A stretch of 64,000 nucleotides of DNA from Aquatica leii (Eukaryota > Arthropoda > Insecta > Coleoptera > Lampyridae). The notes below the pieces were generated by a model. The model was not told where the DNA came from and did not search any database. It saw only the letters and a list, made by a program, of their open reading frames with translations. The position numbers and the translations under genes were made by a program. The DNA is taken from the NCBI GenBank assembly GCA_035610365.1, contig CM069439.1:6696001-6760000 (forward strand), written 5' to 3'. This document shows positions 22,600 to 32,779 of this stretch, in pieces (the first letter of the stretch is position 1; each line of letters starts with the position of its first letter).

Positions 22600-24636
22600 C
22601 AGTTCATAGTTATTAACGTTGTTCTGTTTTTCCAAAAATGTTCATTACTTTCTTATTTTATAAAAAATTTTTAAAAAACACCAAAATTTTCTTTCAGATC
22701 TCTAAAACATTTGTATCTACAATTATTTTCTATTTTATCAAATAACAAAATGGCGACAAATCAAAAATTTCAAAACAAGATGTTTTGAAAACCACTCGAT
22801 CGATTTTTAAAAGTAAAAAATTTACAAAATCTTTAAACTATTCACTATAAAATTTGCCTGAAATGGTTTTTCTACCTGTCCACAAAAACCTTTTATTCAA
22901 AATATAAATTTTAACAAACTAACAATCATTTAAAAACAAATAGACTTGCTGCCATTAAACAATAAAACAAAAGCCAAATAATAAACGCGTACTTCAAACT
23001 TGAGACACGTGTTTTCTAATTTATACGTTCAAATTTAACTACTTTTTGATCTTGTTCTTTAGAAATATCTTTATGTGAAAAAAAAATATTTGTTGTTTCG
23101 TCTTGAAAAGTTTCTTTTACGTTTATCACTTATGTGCATATTTTGCATAATTTGTGTATAAAAATTATCAAAACACTGGATTTCTTGACATGTGTCTGGT
23201 TTTTGGCGAGGCGGGCGTAATGCATTAGAAGTTCGTTGAATTTATCGGAGAAGATATCTAAATCGTCAGAAACTAAATTGCTATATTTTTAGAAGAATAT
23301 GTAGACGTTTGTCAAAGATTGGAGGTATTCACCTACCAATTGGTGGGAATTTCAATAGATTTCGTCGAACTCCTACATTTGAAGAAGTTGTTCTTAATAT
23401 TAATGAAGATGAGTAATCGACGAGCACAACAGTAATAGCAAATAGATGAAACGTAAATCACAAACAAGCCTGAAGGAACAAAATATTCATCTATTTTCTA
23501 GACAAAAAGTGCAAGTTTTGGTACCTAAAAACGTTCAGCCAAGATAGTTGTTTTGTTATTGGTTTTTTGAACGTTGCAATCTTCAGAGGCGTTTTGAAAA
23601 GATTCTTTTATTTACAGACGAAGCTTGTTTTACAAGAGACGGTGTATTTAATTCTTGCAATAATCACTTGTGGTGTGATGAAAATCCGTACATTTATTTG
23701 TGTGCATCAATGACGTTTTTCAGTAAATGCATGGGCTGGAATCGTAGGGGAGTACGTTTTGGACGCTACATTTTCCCAAACTGATCGAATCGTAAAAATT
23801 ATTTTAATTTCTTAAATTACGTTATGTCAGAGCTTTTTGAGGACTTACCGCTAAACATCAGACATACACTTTGGTTTCAACATGATGGAGCACCGGCTTA
23901 CACAACCTGAGAAGTCGTAGCACTATTAAATAAAAAAATATCCCAATAAATGGATTAGGAAAGGAGGTTCTGTTTCGTTGCCAACCCGAAGCCCCGACTT
24001 CACTCTTCTAGATTCTTTTTTCAGGGGTCAGATCAGATCAGTAAACACCGAATTAGAACTGGTGGCTAGAATAGTAACTGCAGCAAAAGATTTAAAGACA
24101 AGCAGCTTTTACAAGTGTTTCATCTAATATTAAAACAAGTTTGCCAGTCTTGATTTTGAAAATCATAATTAGTTCTTCTCTTGGTGTTTTATTTTTCATT
24201 GTTTTTTTTGTTTGTTTGGTTTTCTTGTTTAATGGCAGCAAGTTTACTTTGTTAAAGGGTGGTTGCAGTTTGTTGATTTGTTATATAGTAATTAAATTTG
24301 AATCATTTATTTAGACAGATCGAAATGTTTCAAACAAATGTTATAGTGGATAGTTTAAGGATTTTATACATGTTTTATTTTCAAAAATTGATCGAGTTGT
24401 TTTGAAAATATTTGTTTTAAAATTTTTGATCGGTCGGCATTTTGTTATTTGATAAAATATAAAATAATTGTAAACACAAATGTTTTAGAGAACCGAAAGC
24501 AAATGTTGAAAGTTTGATATTTTGTAAATGTTTTTTAAAATAAGAGAGAAATGACGATTTTTTCAAAAACAAAAAAAAATATCAGCTGAAGTAAAAAAAG
24601 TTCTAACTGCCATTTTCGGGTATTAACACCCTGTAT
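22600..24636 (+). mobile_element. mariner-like transposon with long inverted repeats, decayed
   Basis: Inverted arms of roughly 250 bp: the left arm (about 22640-22885) contains TCTCTAAAACATTTGTATC and TTTATCAAATAACAAAATG, and the reverse complement of 24310-24560 repeats these words in the same order with scattered changes. The right end finishes ACACCCTGTA at 24627-24636, which in reverse is TACAGGGTGT, a common end for this group. The left outermost end is degraded. Between the arms is a broken transposase on the plus strand. Confidence 0.7.
23230..24130 (+). pseudogene. mariner-like transposase inside the long-TIR element
   Basis: Plus frames give, in order: a degraded N-terminal part with FRRTPTFEE (about 23367), a 78-codon frame at 23548-23784 with RFEKILLFTDEACFTRDGVF (first catalytic D) and LWCDENP, a frame-shifted stretch ending GRYIFPN, LEDLPLNIRHT-like sequence, WFQHDGAPAYTT at 23872-23907 (second D), and RSPDFTLLDSFF near 24000 (third D position kept). 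As read, the last two aspartates are about 42 codons apart, including indels. This is the insect mariner-like family whose copies often carry long inverted repeats; a relative is at 40.6 kb. At least six defects. Confidence 0.75.
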
Positions 24637-24699
24637 ATATTTTTGCTATAATGGGTATATGAAGAAATTTATAACAAAATAAACAAGATAGAATACAGA

Positions 24700-26820
24700 A
24701 AGGTGACGTTGTCAAAATTCGGAAATTTCAGATATTTAAGCCATATTTAAGCCAACTGCTGTCGTTGAGAGTCAATCTAATGCTGTTGGGGTGGATGTGA
24801 TCTAAAGTCTTGTTAAAAGCTGTTGATAGATATTGTTTGATAATGTGGTCCATGGTCTGTTTTGAAGCTAATTGCACTTGGGTTTTCTCAATATCTCCAT
24901 CGATGTAATAAAACTTTACATTTATCTTAGCCAGTTGGTATTCTATTTAAGGTTTTTGTTTAATGAGAAACCTTCAATTTTGGTTGTTGGTTTATCCACA
25001 ATTTACTTATTTTCAATTTTAACCTCTCTCCAAAACTTGTTCCTTTGTTGTTTTATTTGGAATTTTTCTTGCGTAAGGTTTTTCAGCAGTAATCCATGAT
25101 TGGCGTCTAGACTTTAATCTTAAATTTATATTAAAGTTTGAAAGAATGTCTGCGTCTTTGTTAATAGGCATTGTTCTCATTTGTAAAGCTTTCTCATATT
25201 CTTCAAAAAATGTTGAGGTTGGTAGTATACTATTGAGTAGTTTGCGTTGAACGCAGTACTTCAGAAATGATTTTCATTGCTTAATTTAGTAATACATCAA
25301 TGAAGCTAATGTGTTTAGTATTAATCCATACTGGGGCACAATATTGTGCTGCTGAATAAACTAAAACTATAGTAGATACACGTAAGGGTTTGGCATTGGC
25401 ACCCCATGTTGTTACGGCAATTTTTTGAATTAAGTTTTGTCTTATTTTAGTTTTTGCAGCTAACTTTTCTAAATTGGGTTTGTACGACAAAGTGCGGTCA
25501 AAAGTAACGCCTAAGTATTTGGTGTGCAATTATGATAAATATGATGGCCTTTAAAAATTACGTTTAATTTATAATTATATTCTTTGTTGCTTAGACGAAA
25601 CGTTGAAAATTTTTGTTTTTCTTGGGTTTGGAGTTAATCTGCATTTTTCAACAATTACCCAGAAACAGCAAATAATTTGTAATGGTTTTTGCTCCAATTT
25701 CTAAATGTTGATGTTGAAAGATCATTGCAATGTCTTTCGAGTAAATTAATTTTTCACATGTAGTTTGCGGGATGCCACTCATATAGATGTTGAATAATAA
25801 TGGAGATAATACCGACGTTTGTTCAATACTCTGACTTTACTCATCTCAGTGCCAATGTAAATCGTTTATTAAGTATATTATTTATTAAACTAAAGAAACT
25901 GCGGTATGGAACGAACTCATAAAGTTTCGGTTAAAGACCTTTTCTTCAAACTGTATCATAAGCAGCAGTCAGATCAGCAAAAACAACTGCTGCTTTCTTC
26001 TTTTTTTGAAAACCGTTTTCAATAGACGCTGTAAATTCTAGAACTTGATTGCAACAGTTTCTAGTGAGTCGAAATCCGGCCTGTTCTGATGGTAGGGCGT
26101 CGTTCACCAAAAGACTCAATTGGTTGTAGATCAATCGTTCTAAAAGTTTATAATAGAGTATAGAATAACACGGTAGTTTTCTGTCTCTGTAGTTTTGCCG
26201 GGTTTTAAAATACCTAAATTTTTAGTATTCTTAAAAGTTCTCGGTAATCTATGAGTCTAGTTTTTCATAATCTTCTTGTTGAGATTTTTTAATGATTTCT
26301 AATTTTTTATTGAAAATTTTTCTATTCTGGTTGGCGACATTTAATTTTGTTAATTTTGACATTTTTACAATCAGTTCAGCAATTTTGTCAGGATGCGGAT
26401 TTTTGGTTTCTTTATGAAAAGTGTTGACTTGTAAAGTGTTTAAAAGAGACAATGCGCTTCTACTTGAATGGGTGAAAATTAAATTTTGTAAAGTACTTTT
26501 CCACCAAAGTTTTCTGGATTCATCTAATCTCTTTATTAGAAGATTAGCAGTTTTTCTAGATTTTTGGGTTTTGGCATTCTTTTGATCGATGGAATTGTTA
26601 GTTTTGATCAAAACAAAACATTTCTAAATGTACTTGGAATACTTTTATCAGCAGTTCTTGGTGGATTTGTTTTCATGCCTTCTTGGTTAGTATCTAATTC
26701 AGCACTGAGTTTGACAGGTAAAGCCTCGATAGGCAATTTGATATTGTTTTTTAAGCGAAAAACGTTTCTTATAAATTCAAAGAAAGTTTCACTTGTGATT
26801 TAACAAGAACAATTTTACAG
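24700..26820 (-). pseudogene. jockey-superfamily LINE pol, 5'-truncated
   Basis: Minus strand, 5' to 3': a linker region (26611-26249, 120 codons, with LWWKSTLQ..IFTHSSRSALSLL, the part between endonuclease and RT); ERLIYNQLSLLVNDALPSEQ then AGFR (RT block 2, about 26130); AVVFADLTAAYDTV (first catalytic D, about 25985); SVLSPLLFNIYMSGIP (about 25800); the YADD box, here YSKD (about 25750), losing one catalytic D; TKYLGVTFDRTLSYKPNLEKL (about 25520); and VLVYSAAQYCAPVWINT with NxAMKIIS..LRSTQT to about 25240. The remainder to 24700 is the degraded C-terminus. 26612-26820 may be upstream coding sequence brought next to the linker by deletion. No RNase H was seen. Confidence 0.8.
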
Positions 26821-26957
26821 TTGTAAGAATGGCAACAATTCTTGCGACTGTAATAAATTAAAACACAGTTTTTGCGTTCTTATATACAAGAAATTTTTGA
26901 GTTTGTGTTGATAGTAGAAAACGCTTTTCTGAATTTAAAATTTGGTTTAGATCTGTC

Positions 26958-26977
26958 AAGAAGAAGAAGAAGAAGAA
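26958..26977 (+). repeat. (AAG)n microsatellite
   Basis: Short run of AAG/GAA units. A similar but longer run occurs at 41.63 kb, just beside another element. Confidence 0.7.
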
Positions 26978-26979
26978 TC

Positions 26980-28500
26980 GTTTATATTCTCTACTAGGTT
27001 TTGCATTACTTAACTATTTATTTATTATTTGAAAAACCATTACTTTATGTAAGGTGTTTTTTTTTAATTTACTTTAACCACAAAACTGTTTATTGAGAAG
27101 AGGGAAGGACAGAAACAACTTAATTCTGGTATTTTGAGTATGTTCTCCGTGTAACAGCAGTATCAAGTTAATTGGTAATTTTTGTTTGTTTTATATTTTT
27201 AATTTTTAATTGTTAATGCGACACGTTGTTCTCGTGCCTCATCTAAATGAAAATTTTAAAATTATGAATAACATCAGAGAATAGAACATATAGATACACC
27301 TGGGAAAGTTTTAAAAACATTACAAAAACTGTTTGTGTCAATATAAAAAGTTTTTTTAAAGATTGTAAATAAAAATAAATAAGTAAACTGCTCTTACAAA
27401 GTGTGCAGCTTTCTGTACTTTGTGGTTGATTACACGTTTCTGCAATTTCTAGGTTCTTAAGATATAATGGTGTAATACGAAAGTCGTGGCCTAGTTCCAT
27501 ATTTCACCACACAATGCGTGCATAGAATATTTGATATACTCACAATCTGTCAAGGAGCTATGATTAAGTTCTTGCAGAAATACCAAGCTGCATTTAAATA
27601 AACCTATACGTACAGCTCGAAGAAAAAAGTTATTTTGTTGTTGTTTTCAAAACTAATCTCTTATGATAATGCTTTATAGGGAAACGTTTCCTACTTTACT
27701 TTATCGTTGTGGTTAATAACGGTTAAATTAATAGATATTGTTTAAGAAGTCGTAATGAGTTATCAAGCGGTTTAGTTTACCTTTTAACATAAGTAAACGT
27801 GACAGCTTCTGAATATGTGGATAATATATAATGTATTTATACGCACATCACGTATGGTAACCGATGTTCTACACCCGGTACATGGCTACTAGATCACATT
27901 ACAGCTCGTAATTTAGTCCTTCCCCGGGCAGAGTGACTCCCTCTCATTCATATCCCAAACTCATAACGTACTCACCATAGATACCACTTCGTCAGACGAC
28001 CCTCAACAATTTCTCTTACCACCGTATCCACCCCTAAGACCATTTGTAACCATTTTAAACGCTTTATCGTGTGCAAATACATAAATATAACATATTCTAT
28101 GTATGTTATTGATATTCTATATTATCTATTATTTCAGCATAATTTCTAATTTACTTAAAAGTTATATAAGGTTTTCGAAAAGAGATCGAGTGCTATAATT
28201 ACTATTCTCATGTTTTAGAACTGCTATGCGTTTTGCGTTTAAACGCACGATCATTACCAATAATACTGCCATTTGCACTTCGAAATTGTGTTAATTCTAA
28301 CATTAATTTTGACCTTAGTATATCCGTTAACAAATGTACCCACAAACGTTTCTGATATGCTTTTAGTGATCTACTGTAATTTAAGATAATAATAGTAAAG
28401 CTAAAGAAGTTGTTCAACAAAGAAAAAACGCCTAAAAACACATGCAGAACTAATCGAGAAAACAAATGATTTAAAAAACCAATCAATAACTGAATGTAAA
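26980..28500. other. No gene recognised
   Basis: AT-rich. A pyrimidine- and C-rich patch at about 27880-28040 differs in composition from its surroundings, but I cannot assign it. Minus-strand open frames at 27243-27500 and 28208-28507 have no recognisable motif. Confidence 0.35.
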
Positions 28501-30135
28501 ATGGCACTATAGAAAATTTAAAAAAATTAACGAAAATTAAGAAATATTAGATAAAAGCGACTTGCAACTAAAGGTAAAATGAAGCTAGCCATAAAGGATA
28601 TGCATATACTAATAGTGATAGAGGAAGAAGCGTTGGAAATAAAAAGAGTTTGCAAGCAGCGGAATAAAAACCGGCTGCATTTTATTGAAATTTTAATGCA
28701 AAGAAGAAAAAACAAAATTAAAAAAAATATTGAAGTTTAAAATAACGGTTACCATATAATTGTCAAAGATAATAATGTAATTATGAATGGAGATTACTTT
28801 ATCTCGAAATAACTACAAACAATAGAAATAAAGCATCCAGATGCAATAACAACAAAAACAAAATCAAGAAGCCACAACAGAAGTACAACTACAAATTTTT
28901 TACGCAAAAAAGTAATGAACAAGTTGAGAGAAAAACTACTGCACTCAGGAGGGGACAAATAAGGCGTAAGATTTATAATAATAGAAATACTGGGAATTGT
29001 TTTAAAATAACTTTAGCTACAAACCGAGAAAAAAAAGTGTATGAAAGAAGATACTAAAAGAAGATGATAGATCGTATTACTAAAGAAGAATATGTACATC
29101 AATTAAGTACCATTTATGAAAGATCTTACAACAGTGGACTATGCAGTTTTAGAAGAAGAAACATAAATAATTATAAGCAGCACTAAACATAGACAAAGTA
29201 AAATAATTAAAAACTAAAGATAAGGAAAAAGACGTAGTGATAATTACAAGCAAAAAGGAGGAACTGAAAAACACTGAAGTAAACGAAAGAATTAACAGTA
29301 AAAAAGCGACACAAAAGATTTTATTCGACAATCATAGAAGAAGAAAATGAGGAAACTAAGTTCGCTAAAAAAAATAAAATACAGAACAATTATGAACAAT
29401 ATAAATATAAAATAATAGTTGAAAATAAAAGTAGGAACAAGAAGTTACAGAATTATATCGTAACTGATCAAAATGTAGTGGAGCTAAGAAAAATATTAGA
29501 AATCCAAATGAGATGAAATGATATAAGTGGGTAAAAGTACATCAAAAATAAAAATACAAATAAGGAATGTAATGACATAATAGACAAAAGAAAACCAAAA
29601 AGAGAGAATCAGGAAACAATAGTTGTGAAACCCAAAGAAGGAGTTACCTCTACGAATGTAATAAAAACCATGAAAACACAAATCGATGTAAATGACATCA
29701 GCTAGGGTAGACATAGTGGAAACCGAGAAAAATGATGAAACACGTAATAAAATTTAAAAACCCCAAGATGAATGATATCGTAGAGACAGGAAAAAGAAAA
29801 CAAACACTGATGATTATGGATATTCAAAAAGCTATGGAAGAAAAAGAGATTCACGAAACATTAAGAAGATAAATAATGTGTATAAACGATAAACCAAGTA
29901 AGTATAATCTTACAGTTGAAAATAAAGTGAATCAACATGAAGTTAAATATGCTATTTTTGATATTAAAGAAGAAATAGCAACAAAACTGGTGGGGAGAAT
30001 AATCGGCAGCGTCTGGGACAACTGAAAAATACGCATCAAGAAGTCCCCAGATGCTACTAATGTTGGAAAATAGGACACACACCGCAAGAGTTCAAGCAAG
30101 AATATAGAAAAGAAAGATGCCACAAGTGTGGAGAC
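28500..30135 (+). pseudogene. A-rich LINE ORF1 (gag-like) with CCHC knuckles, decayed
   Basis: The plus strand is strongly A-rich and reads as lysine/glutamate/asparagine-rich frames broken by many stops. Near the end, AIFDIKEEIATKLVGRI (about 29950-30000) fits the RRM-like segment of R1-type gag proteins, and after a shift CxxCWKIGHTPQEFK and RCHKCGD (about 30057-30137) form zinc knuckles of the CCHC kind, with the first knuckle's last cysteine replaced. It stops abruptly at the pogo element. Minus-strand open frames in this stretch are rich in F, L, I and S because they mirror the A-rich strand; I regard them as shadows. The assignment rests mainly on the last 200 bp. Confidence 0.5.
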
Positions 30136-30999
30136 AGCAATCCAAGAAATTACAGCAGGGAGAATGACTTCATATGTAGCATCAAAGAGGTATAATATTC
30201 CATATCCAGCCCTGTACACGCGAATAAATGGTACACTGAGGAAAATCTGCAAAACCAAAGGTTTTGAACTGAAGTTTCTCCTAGCCGCAACTGAATTGGC
30301 AAATGGATTAAATACCCTAGAGAAATAGGGATTTGTCCAGTTAAAAGGTGTTAGAAATAATAGGGGTTTATGTATAGCAGAACAATATTAAAACTTTATT
30401 TAGAGACGGTGTTCTTGGCGAAAACTGGTTTATGGGCTTTAAGAAACAGATTAAGCTTCCAAATATCTCAAAATAGACAGTAGATCCGTGTTTAATTCAC
30501 GGTTATTTCAAATTCTTAGAAAAAAAATCGCAGAACTGGATTTACTTGACAAGCCAGAAATTGTATGGAATCTGGATAAATCGAGTCTTTTAATGAACCC
30601 AAAAAAAAAGCAAAGTTGTTGGGAGAATCCAGCATCAAGAACAACTAGCACTTCTGGCAGAGAAAATACTAGTGTTGGCAATAGTGTTTAAGGGCGTTAA
30701 CATATGGGATTAGTGGGTGTCTTCCGAAGATAAACAAGATCCTGGCACTGCGTATGCTGCCACTAAGAACGGTTGGATGGATTTTTAAGTTTTTCGGAAT
30801 TATTTTATCAATTCCTGCAATAGGCAATGACCGTCCTGTATTAATTATATATGACGGTCATGGGTCGCACATCGTTGTTTTTTTAATATAATCTGCTATA
30901 AGAGAACAAATAACAATAATGATTTGACGTAATTTTTACAACTTGAATGAACATCTTTCTAAGGACGAAGCCCTTTAATATTCATAACAAACATACATA

Positions 31000-32289
31000 C
31001 GAGGTATATTCACAATGTAAGTTCCGTTTCTATTTCTATCCGTGGCAGCACTGCGATCGCAGTTCCGAGGATGCGCGGCAGTTACTCTGACTCAAGCAGA
31101 AGACATGTAACGCCATTTTCAGATCGCTGCTGCCGACGTGTTCTTTGTAGTGCTTCTTTATGATGTCAGCCGTAATTGAAAATGCCGCCGCTTGTGAAAT
31201 CAGATCTGTGATTCGTTTTCTAAATGCGAAGAAAGTTAAACTAAGTGAAATTTATCGGAAAATCTGCGAGGTTTACGGACAAAATGCTATGACTGATTCA
31301 ATGGTTACAAGATGGGTCAGACAGTTCAATGAAGGACGTGATCAAGTGCACGATGAAGAACGATGTGGACGCCCGTCTTTGTTTACTGATGAATTGGTTC
31401 ACGCAATTGAAGAGAAGTTTAAGCAAAACCGCAAATTTTACGATGACTAATTCATGAAATTGTTATTGAAAAACTGAAACTTCGAAAACTTTGTTCACGT
31501 TGGTTACCTAAAATTATAACTGAACAGCACAAAAAACAACCGATGGGCAGTGCACTTCAGTTTTTGACACACTACAATGAAGACGGTGATGATTTTCTTT
31601 CTCGGATAGTCACGGGGGACGAAACTTGGCTATCTTACAACACCCCAGAAACTAAACGGCAATCAATGGAATGAAGGCACACTTCGTCCCCAACGATAGC
31701 TAAGCCTAAGCAAATCTTGACACCTCGAAAAGTCATGTGCACCGTTTTTTGGGTCAGAAAAGGCATTTTGCTGATTGATTTCTTACCACGAGGCCAAACA
31801 AAAATGCACATTGAGAGACCATTAAAAAATTGCGCTGCGCAATACAGAACAAGCGCCGAGGATTACTGTCAAAAGGTGTTGTTTTTTTCCACAATAATGC
31901 CCGATCTCACACTGCGAACGTGACAACAAAACTCCTACAAGAATTTGACTGGGACGTATTTGATCATCTTCCGTAAAGTCCGGACCTCGCTTCTAGCGAC
32001 TTTCACCTCTTCTTACACCTAAAATCTTTCCTTGGTGGTCAACACTTTAACAATGATAACGAGCTGAAAGAATATATTACCACCTGGTTGAAAACACAGG
32101 CGGCAACCTTATATGAAGAAGGCATACAACAACTTGTACCACGCTATGACAAGTGCCTACAAAATTTCGGAAGCTATGTAGAAAAGTATTTTGACAGTTG
32201 TAGATTTTTGTACAATAAATATTTTTTCTCTGTCTGTACACGTTTTTTTTTATATAACCAAACGGAACTTATTTTGTGGATATACTTCG
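31000..32289 (+). mobile_element. mariner element (about 1.3 kb) nested in the pogo element
   Basis: Ends: from 30998 TACGAGGTATATTCACAATG with AAGTTCCGTTT after it, and at 32260-32291 the reverse complement with a few changes (AAACGGAACTTATTTTGTGG..TATACTTCGTA), flanked by TA (30998-30999 and 32290-32291). This matches mariner insertion at TA and the usual 1.3 kb length. The transposase inside is defective. Confidence 0.85.
31160..32200 (+). pseudogene. mariner transposase remnant of the nested element
   Basis: A 96-codon frame (31160-31450) has the N-terminal helix-turn-helix region: CEIRSVIRFLNAKKVKLSEI, YRKICEVYGQNAMTDSMVTR, and HDEERCGRPSL. After a deletion come LCSRWLPKI-like sequence and SRIVTGDETWLSY (first catalytic D, about 31600-31637), RKVMCTVFWVRKGILLIDFL with PRGQT (about 31723-31800), FFHNNARSHTANV (about 31884), where the second catalytic D is replaced by N, and SSDFHLFLHLK (third D kept, about 31995). 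The end reads IQQLVPRYDKCLQNFGSYVE (about 32128-32187). Four or more frame changes and the lost D make it inactive. It belongs to the mariner group common in insects and related to the SETMAR-type transposases. Confidence 0.85.
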
Positions 32290-32779
32290 TATTTCAAATG
32301 AAAAACTTACTACAAAAGAGACAAAAATGACATTAGAGGAGTTGTTGCTAAGAACAGTTACTCGGAAGTCAGTAATACTTAAAAAAGTGAAGAAAACTAG
32401 AGTTGGATTGAGCTCTGAAGGTCTTAGCAGTGAACAGATAATTTATAAACTTTAAGCTGCGAGTAGTGACGAGTCCTGAGTTTTTGGAATTTTACGATGA
32501 TTTTTTTCAAAAGGAAAACGATTTAGAAAACGATTCTATTGTTGAAATGGATTCTTGCATCATTGTTAAATATGCTGTAAAAATATATTAGACATTATGT
32601 CCGACAAATTACGGGCAGAACTGACGATGCTTGGCAAATTAAATTTACAAAGTCAAAGAAAGATCACACAATTTATCTCGAAGATATTGTAAAAGTATTA
32701 TTTCAACCGCTAATAACAAGACGTGGAAGGCTTCGATTTCATTTCAAATTTGAAGGTTTTAATCTGAAATGAATTTATT

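Larger units (their letters stand above)
30128..32772 (+). pseudogene. pogo-type transposase remnant split by a mariner
   Basis: First part, 30128-30980: a pipsqueak-type helix-turn-helix (AIQEITAGRMTSYVASKRYN, then IPYPALYTRING), ELANGLNTLEKWGF, and a DDE_1 catalytic region with FNSRLFQILRKKIAELDLLD and PEIVWNLDKSSL (first D), AGRENTSV, and RPVLIIYDGHGSHIVV near 30830-30877 (second D). Second part, 32335-32772: a KKxR-type linker, a degraded cysteine patch, and then an open stretch with RHYVRQIT, DDAWQIKFTKSKKDHTIYLE, DIVKVLFQPL and RRGRLRFHF, the tail seen in insect pogo/Tigger-like transposases. The mariner at 31000-32289 interrupts it. Several stops and shifts. The N-terminus before AIQEI is missing. 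Confidence 0.75.

Noticed and set aside
29149..30258. Several hydrophobic minus-strand frames
   Set aside because: Mirror of the A-rich LINE ORF1 and of the pogo HTH on the plus strand.
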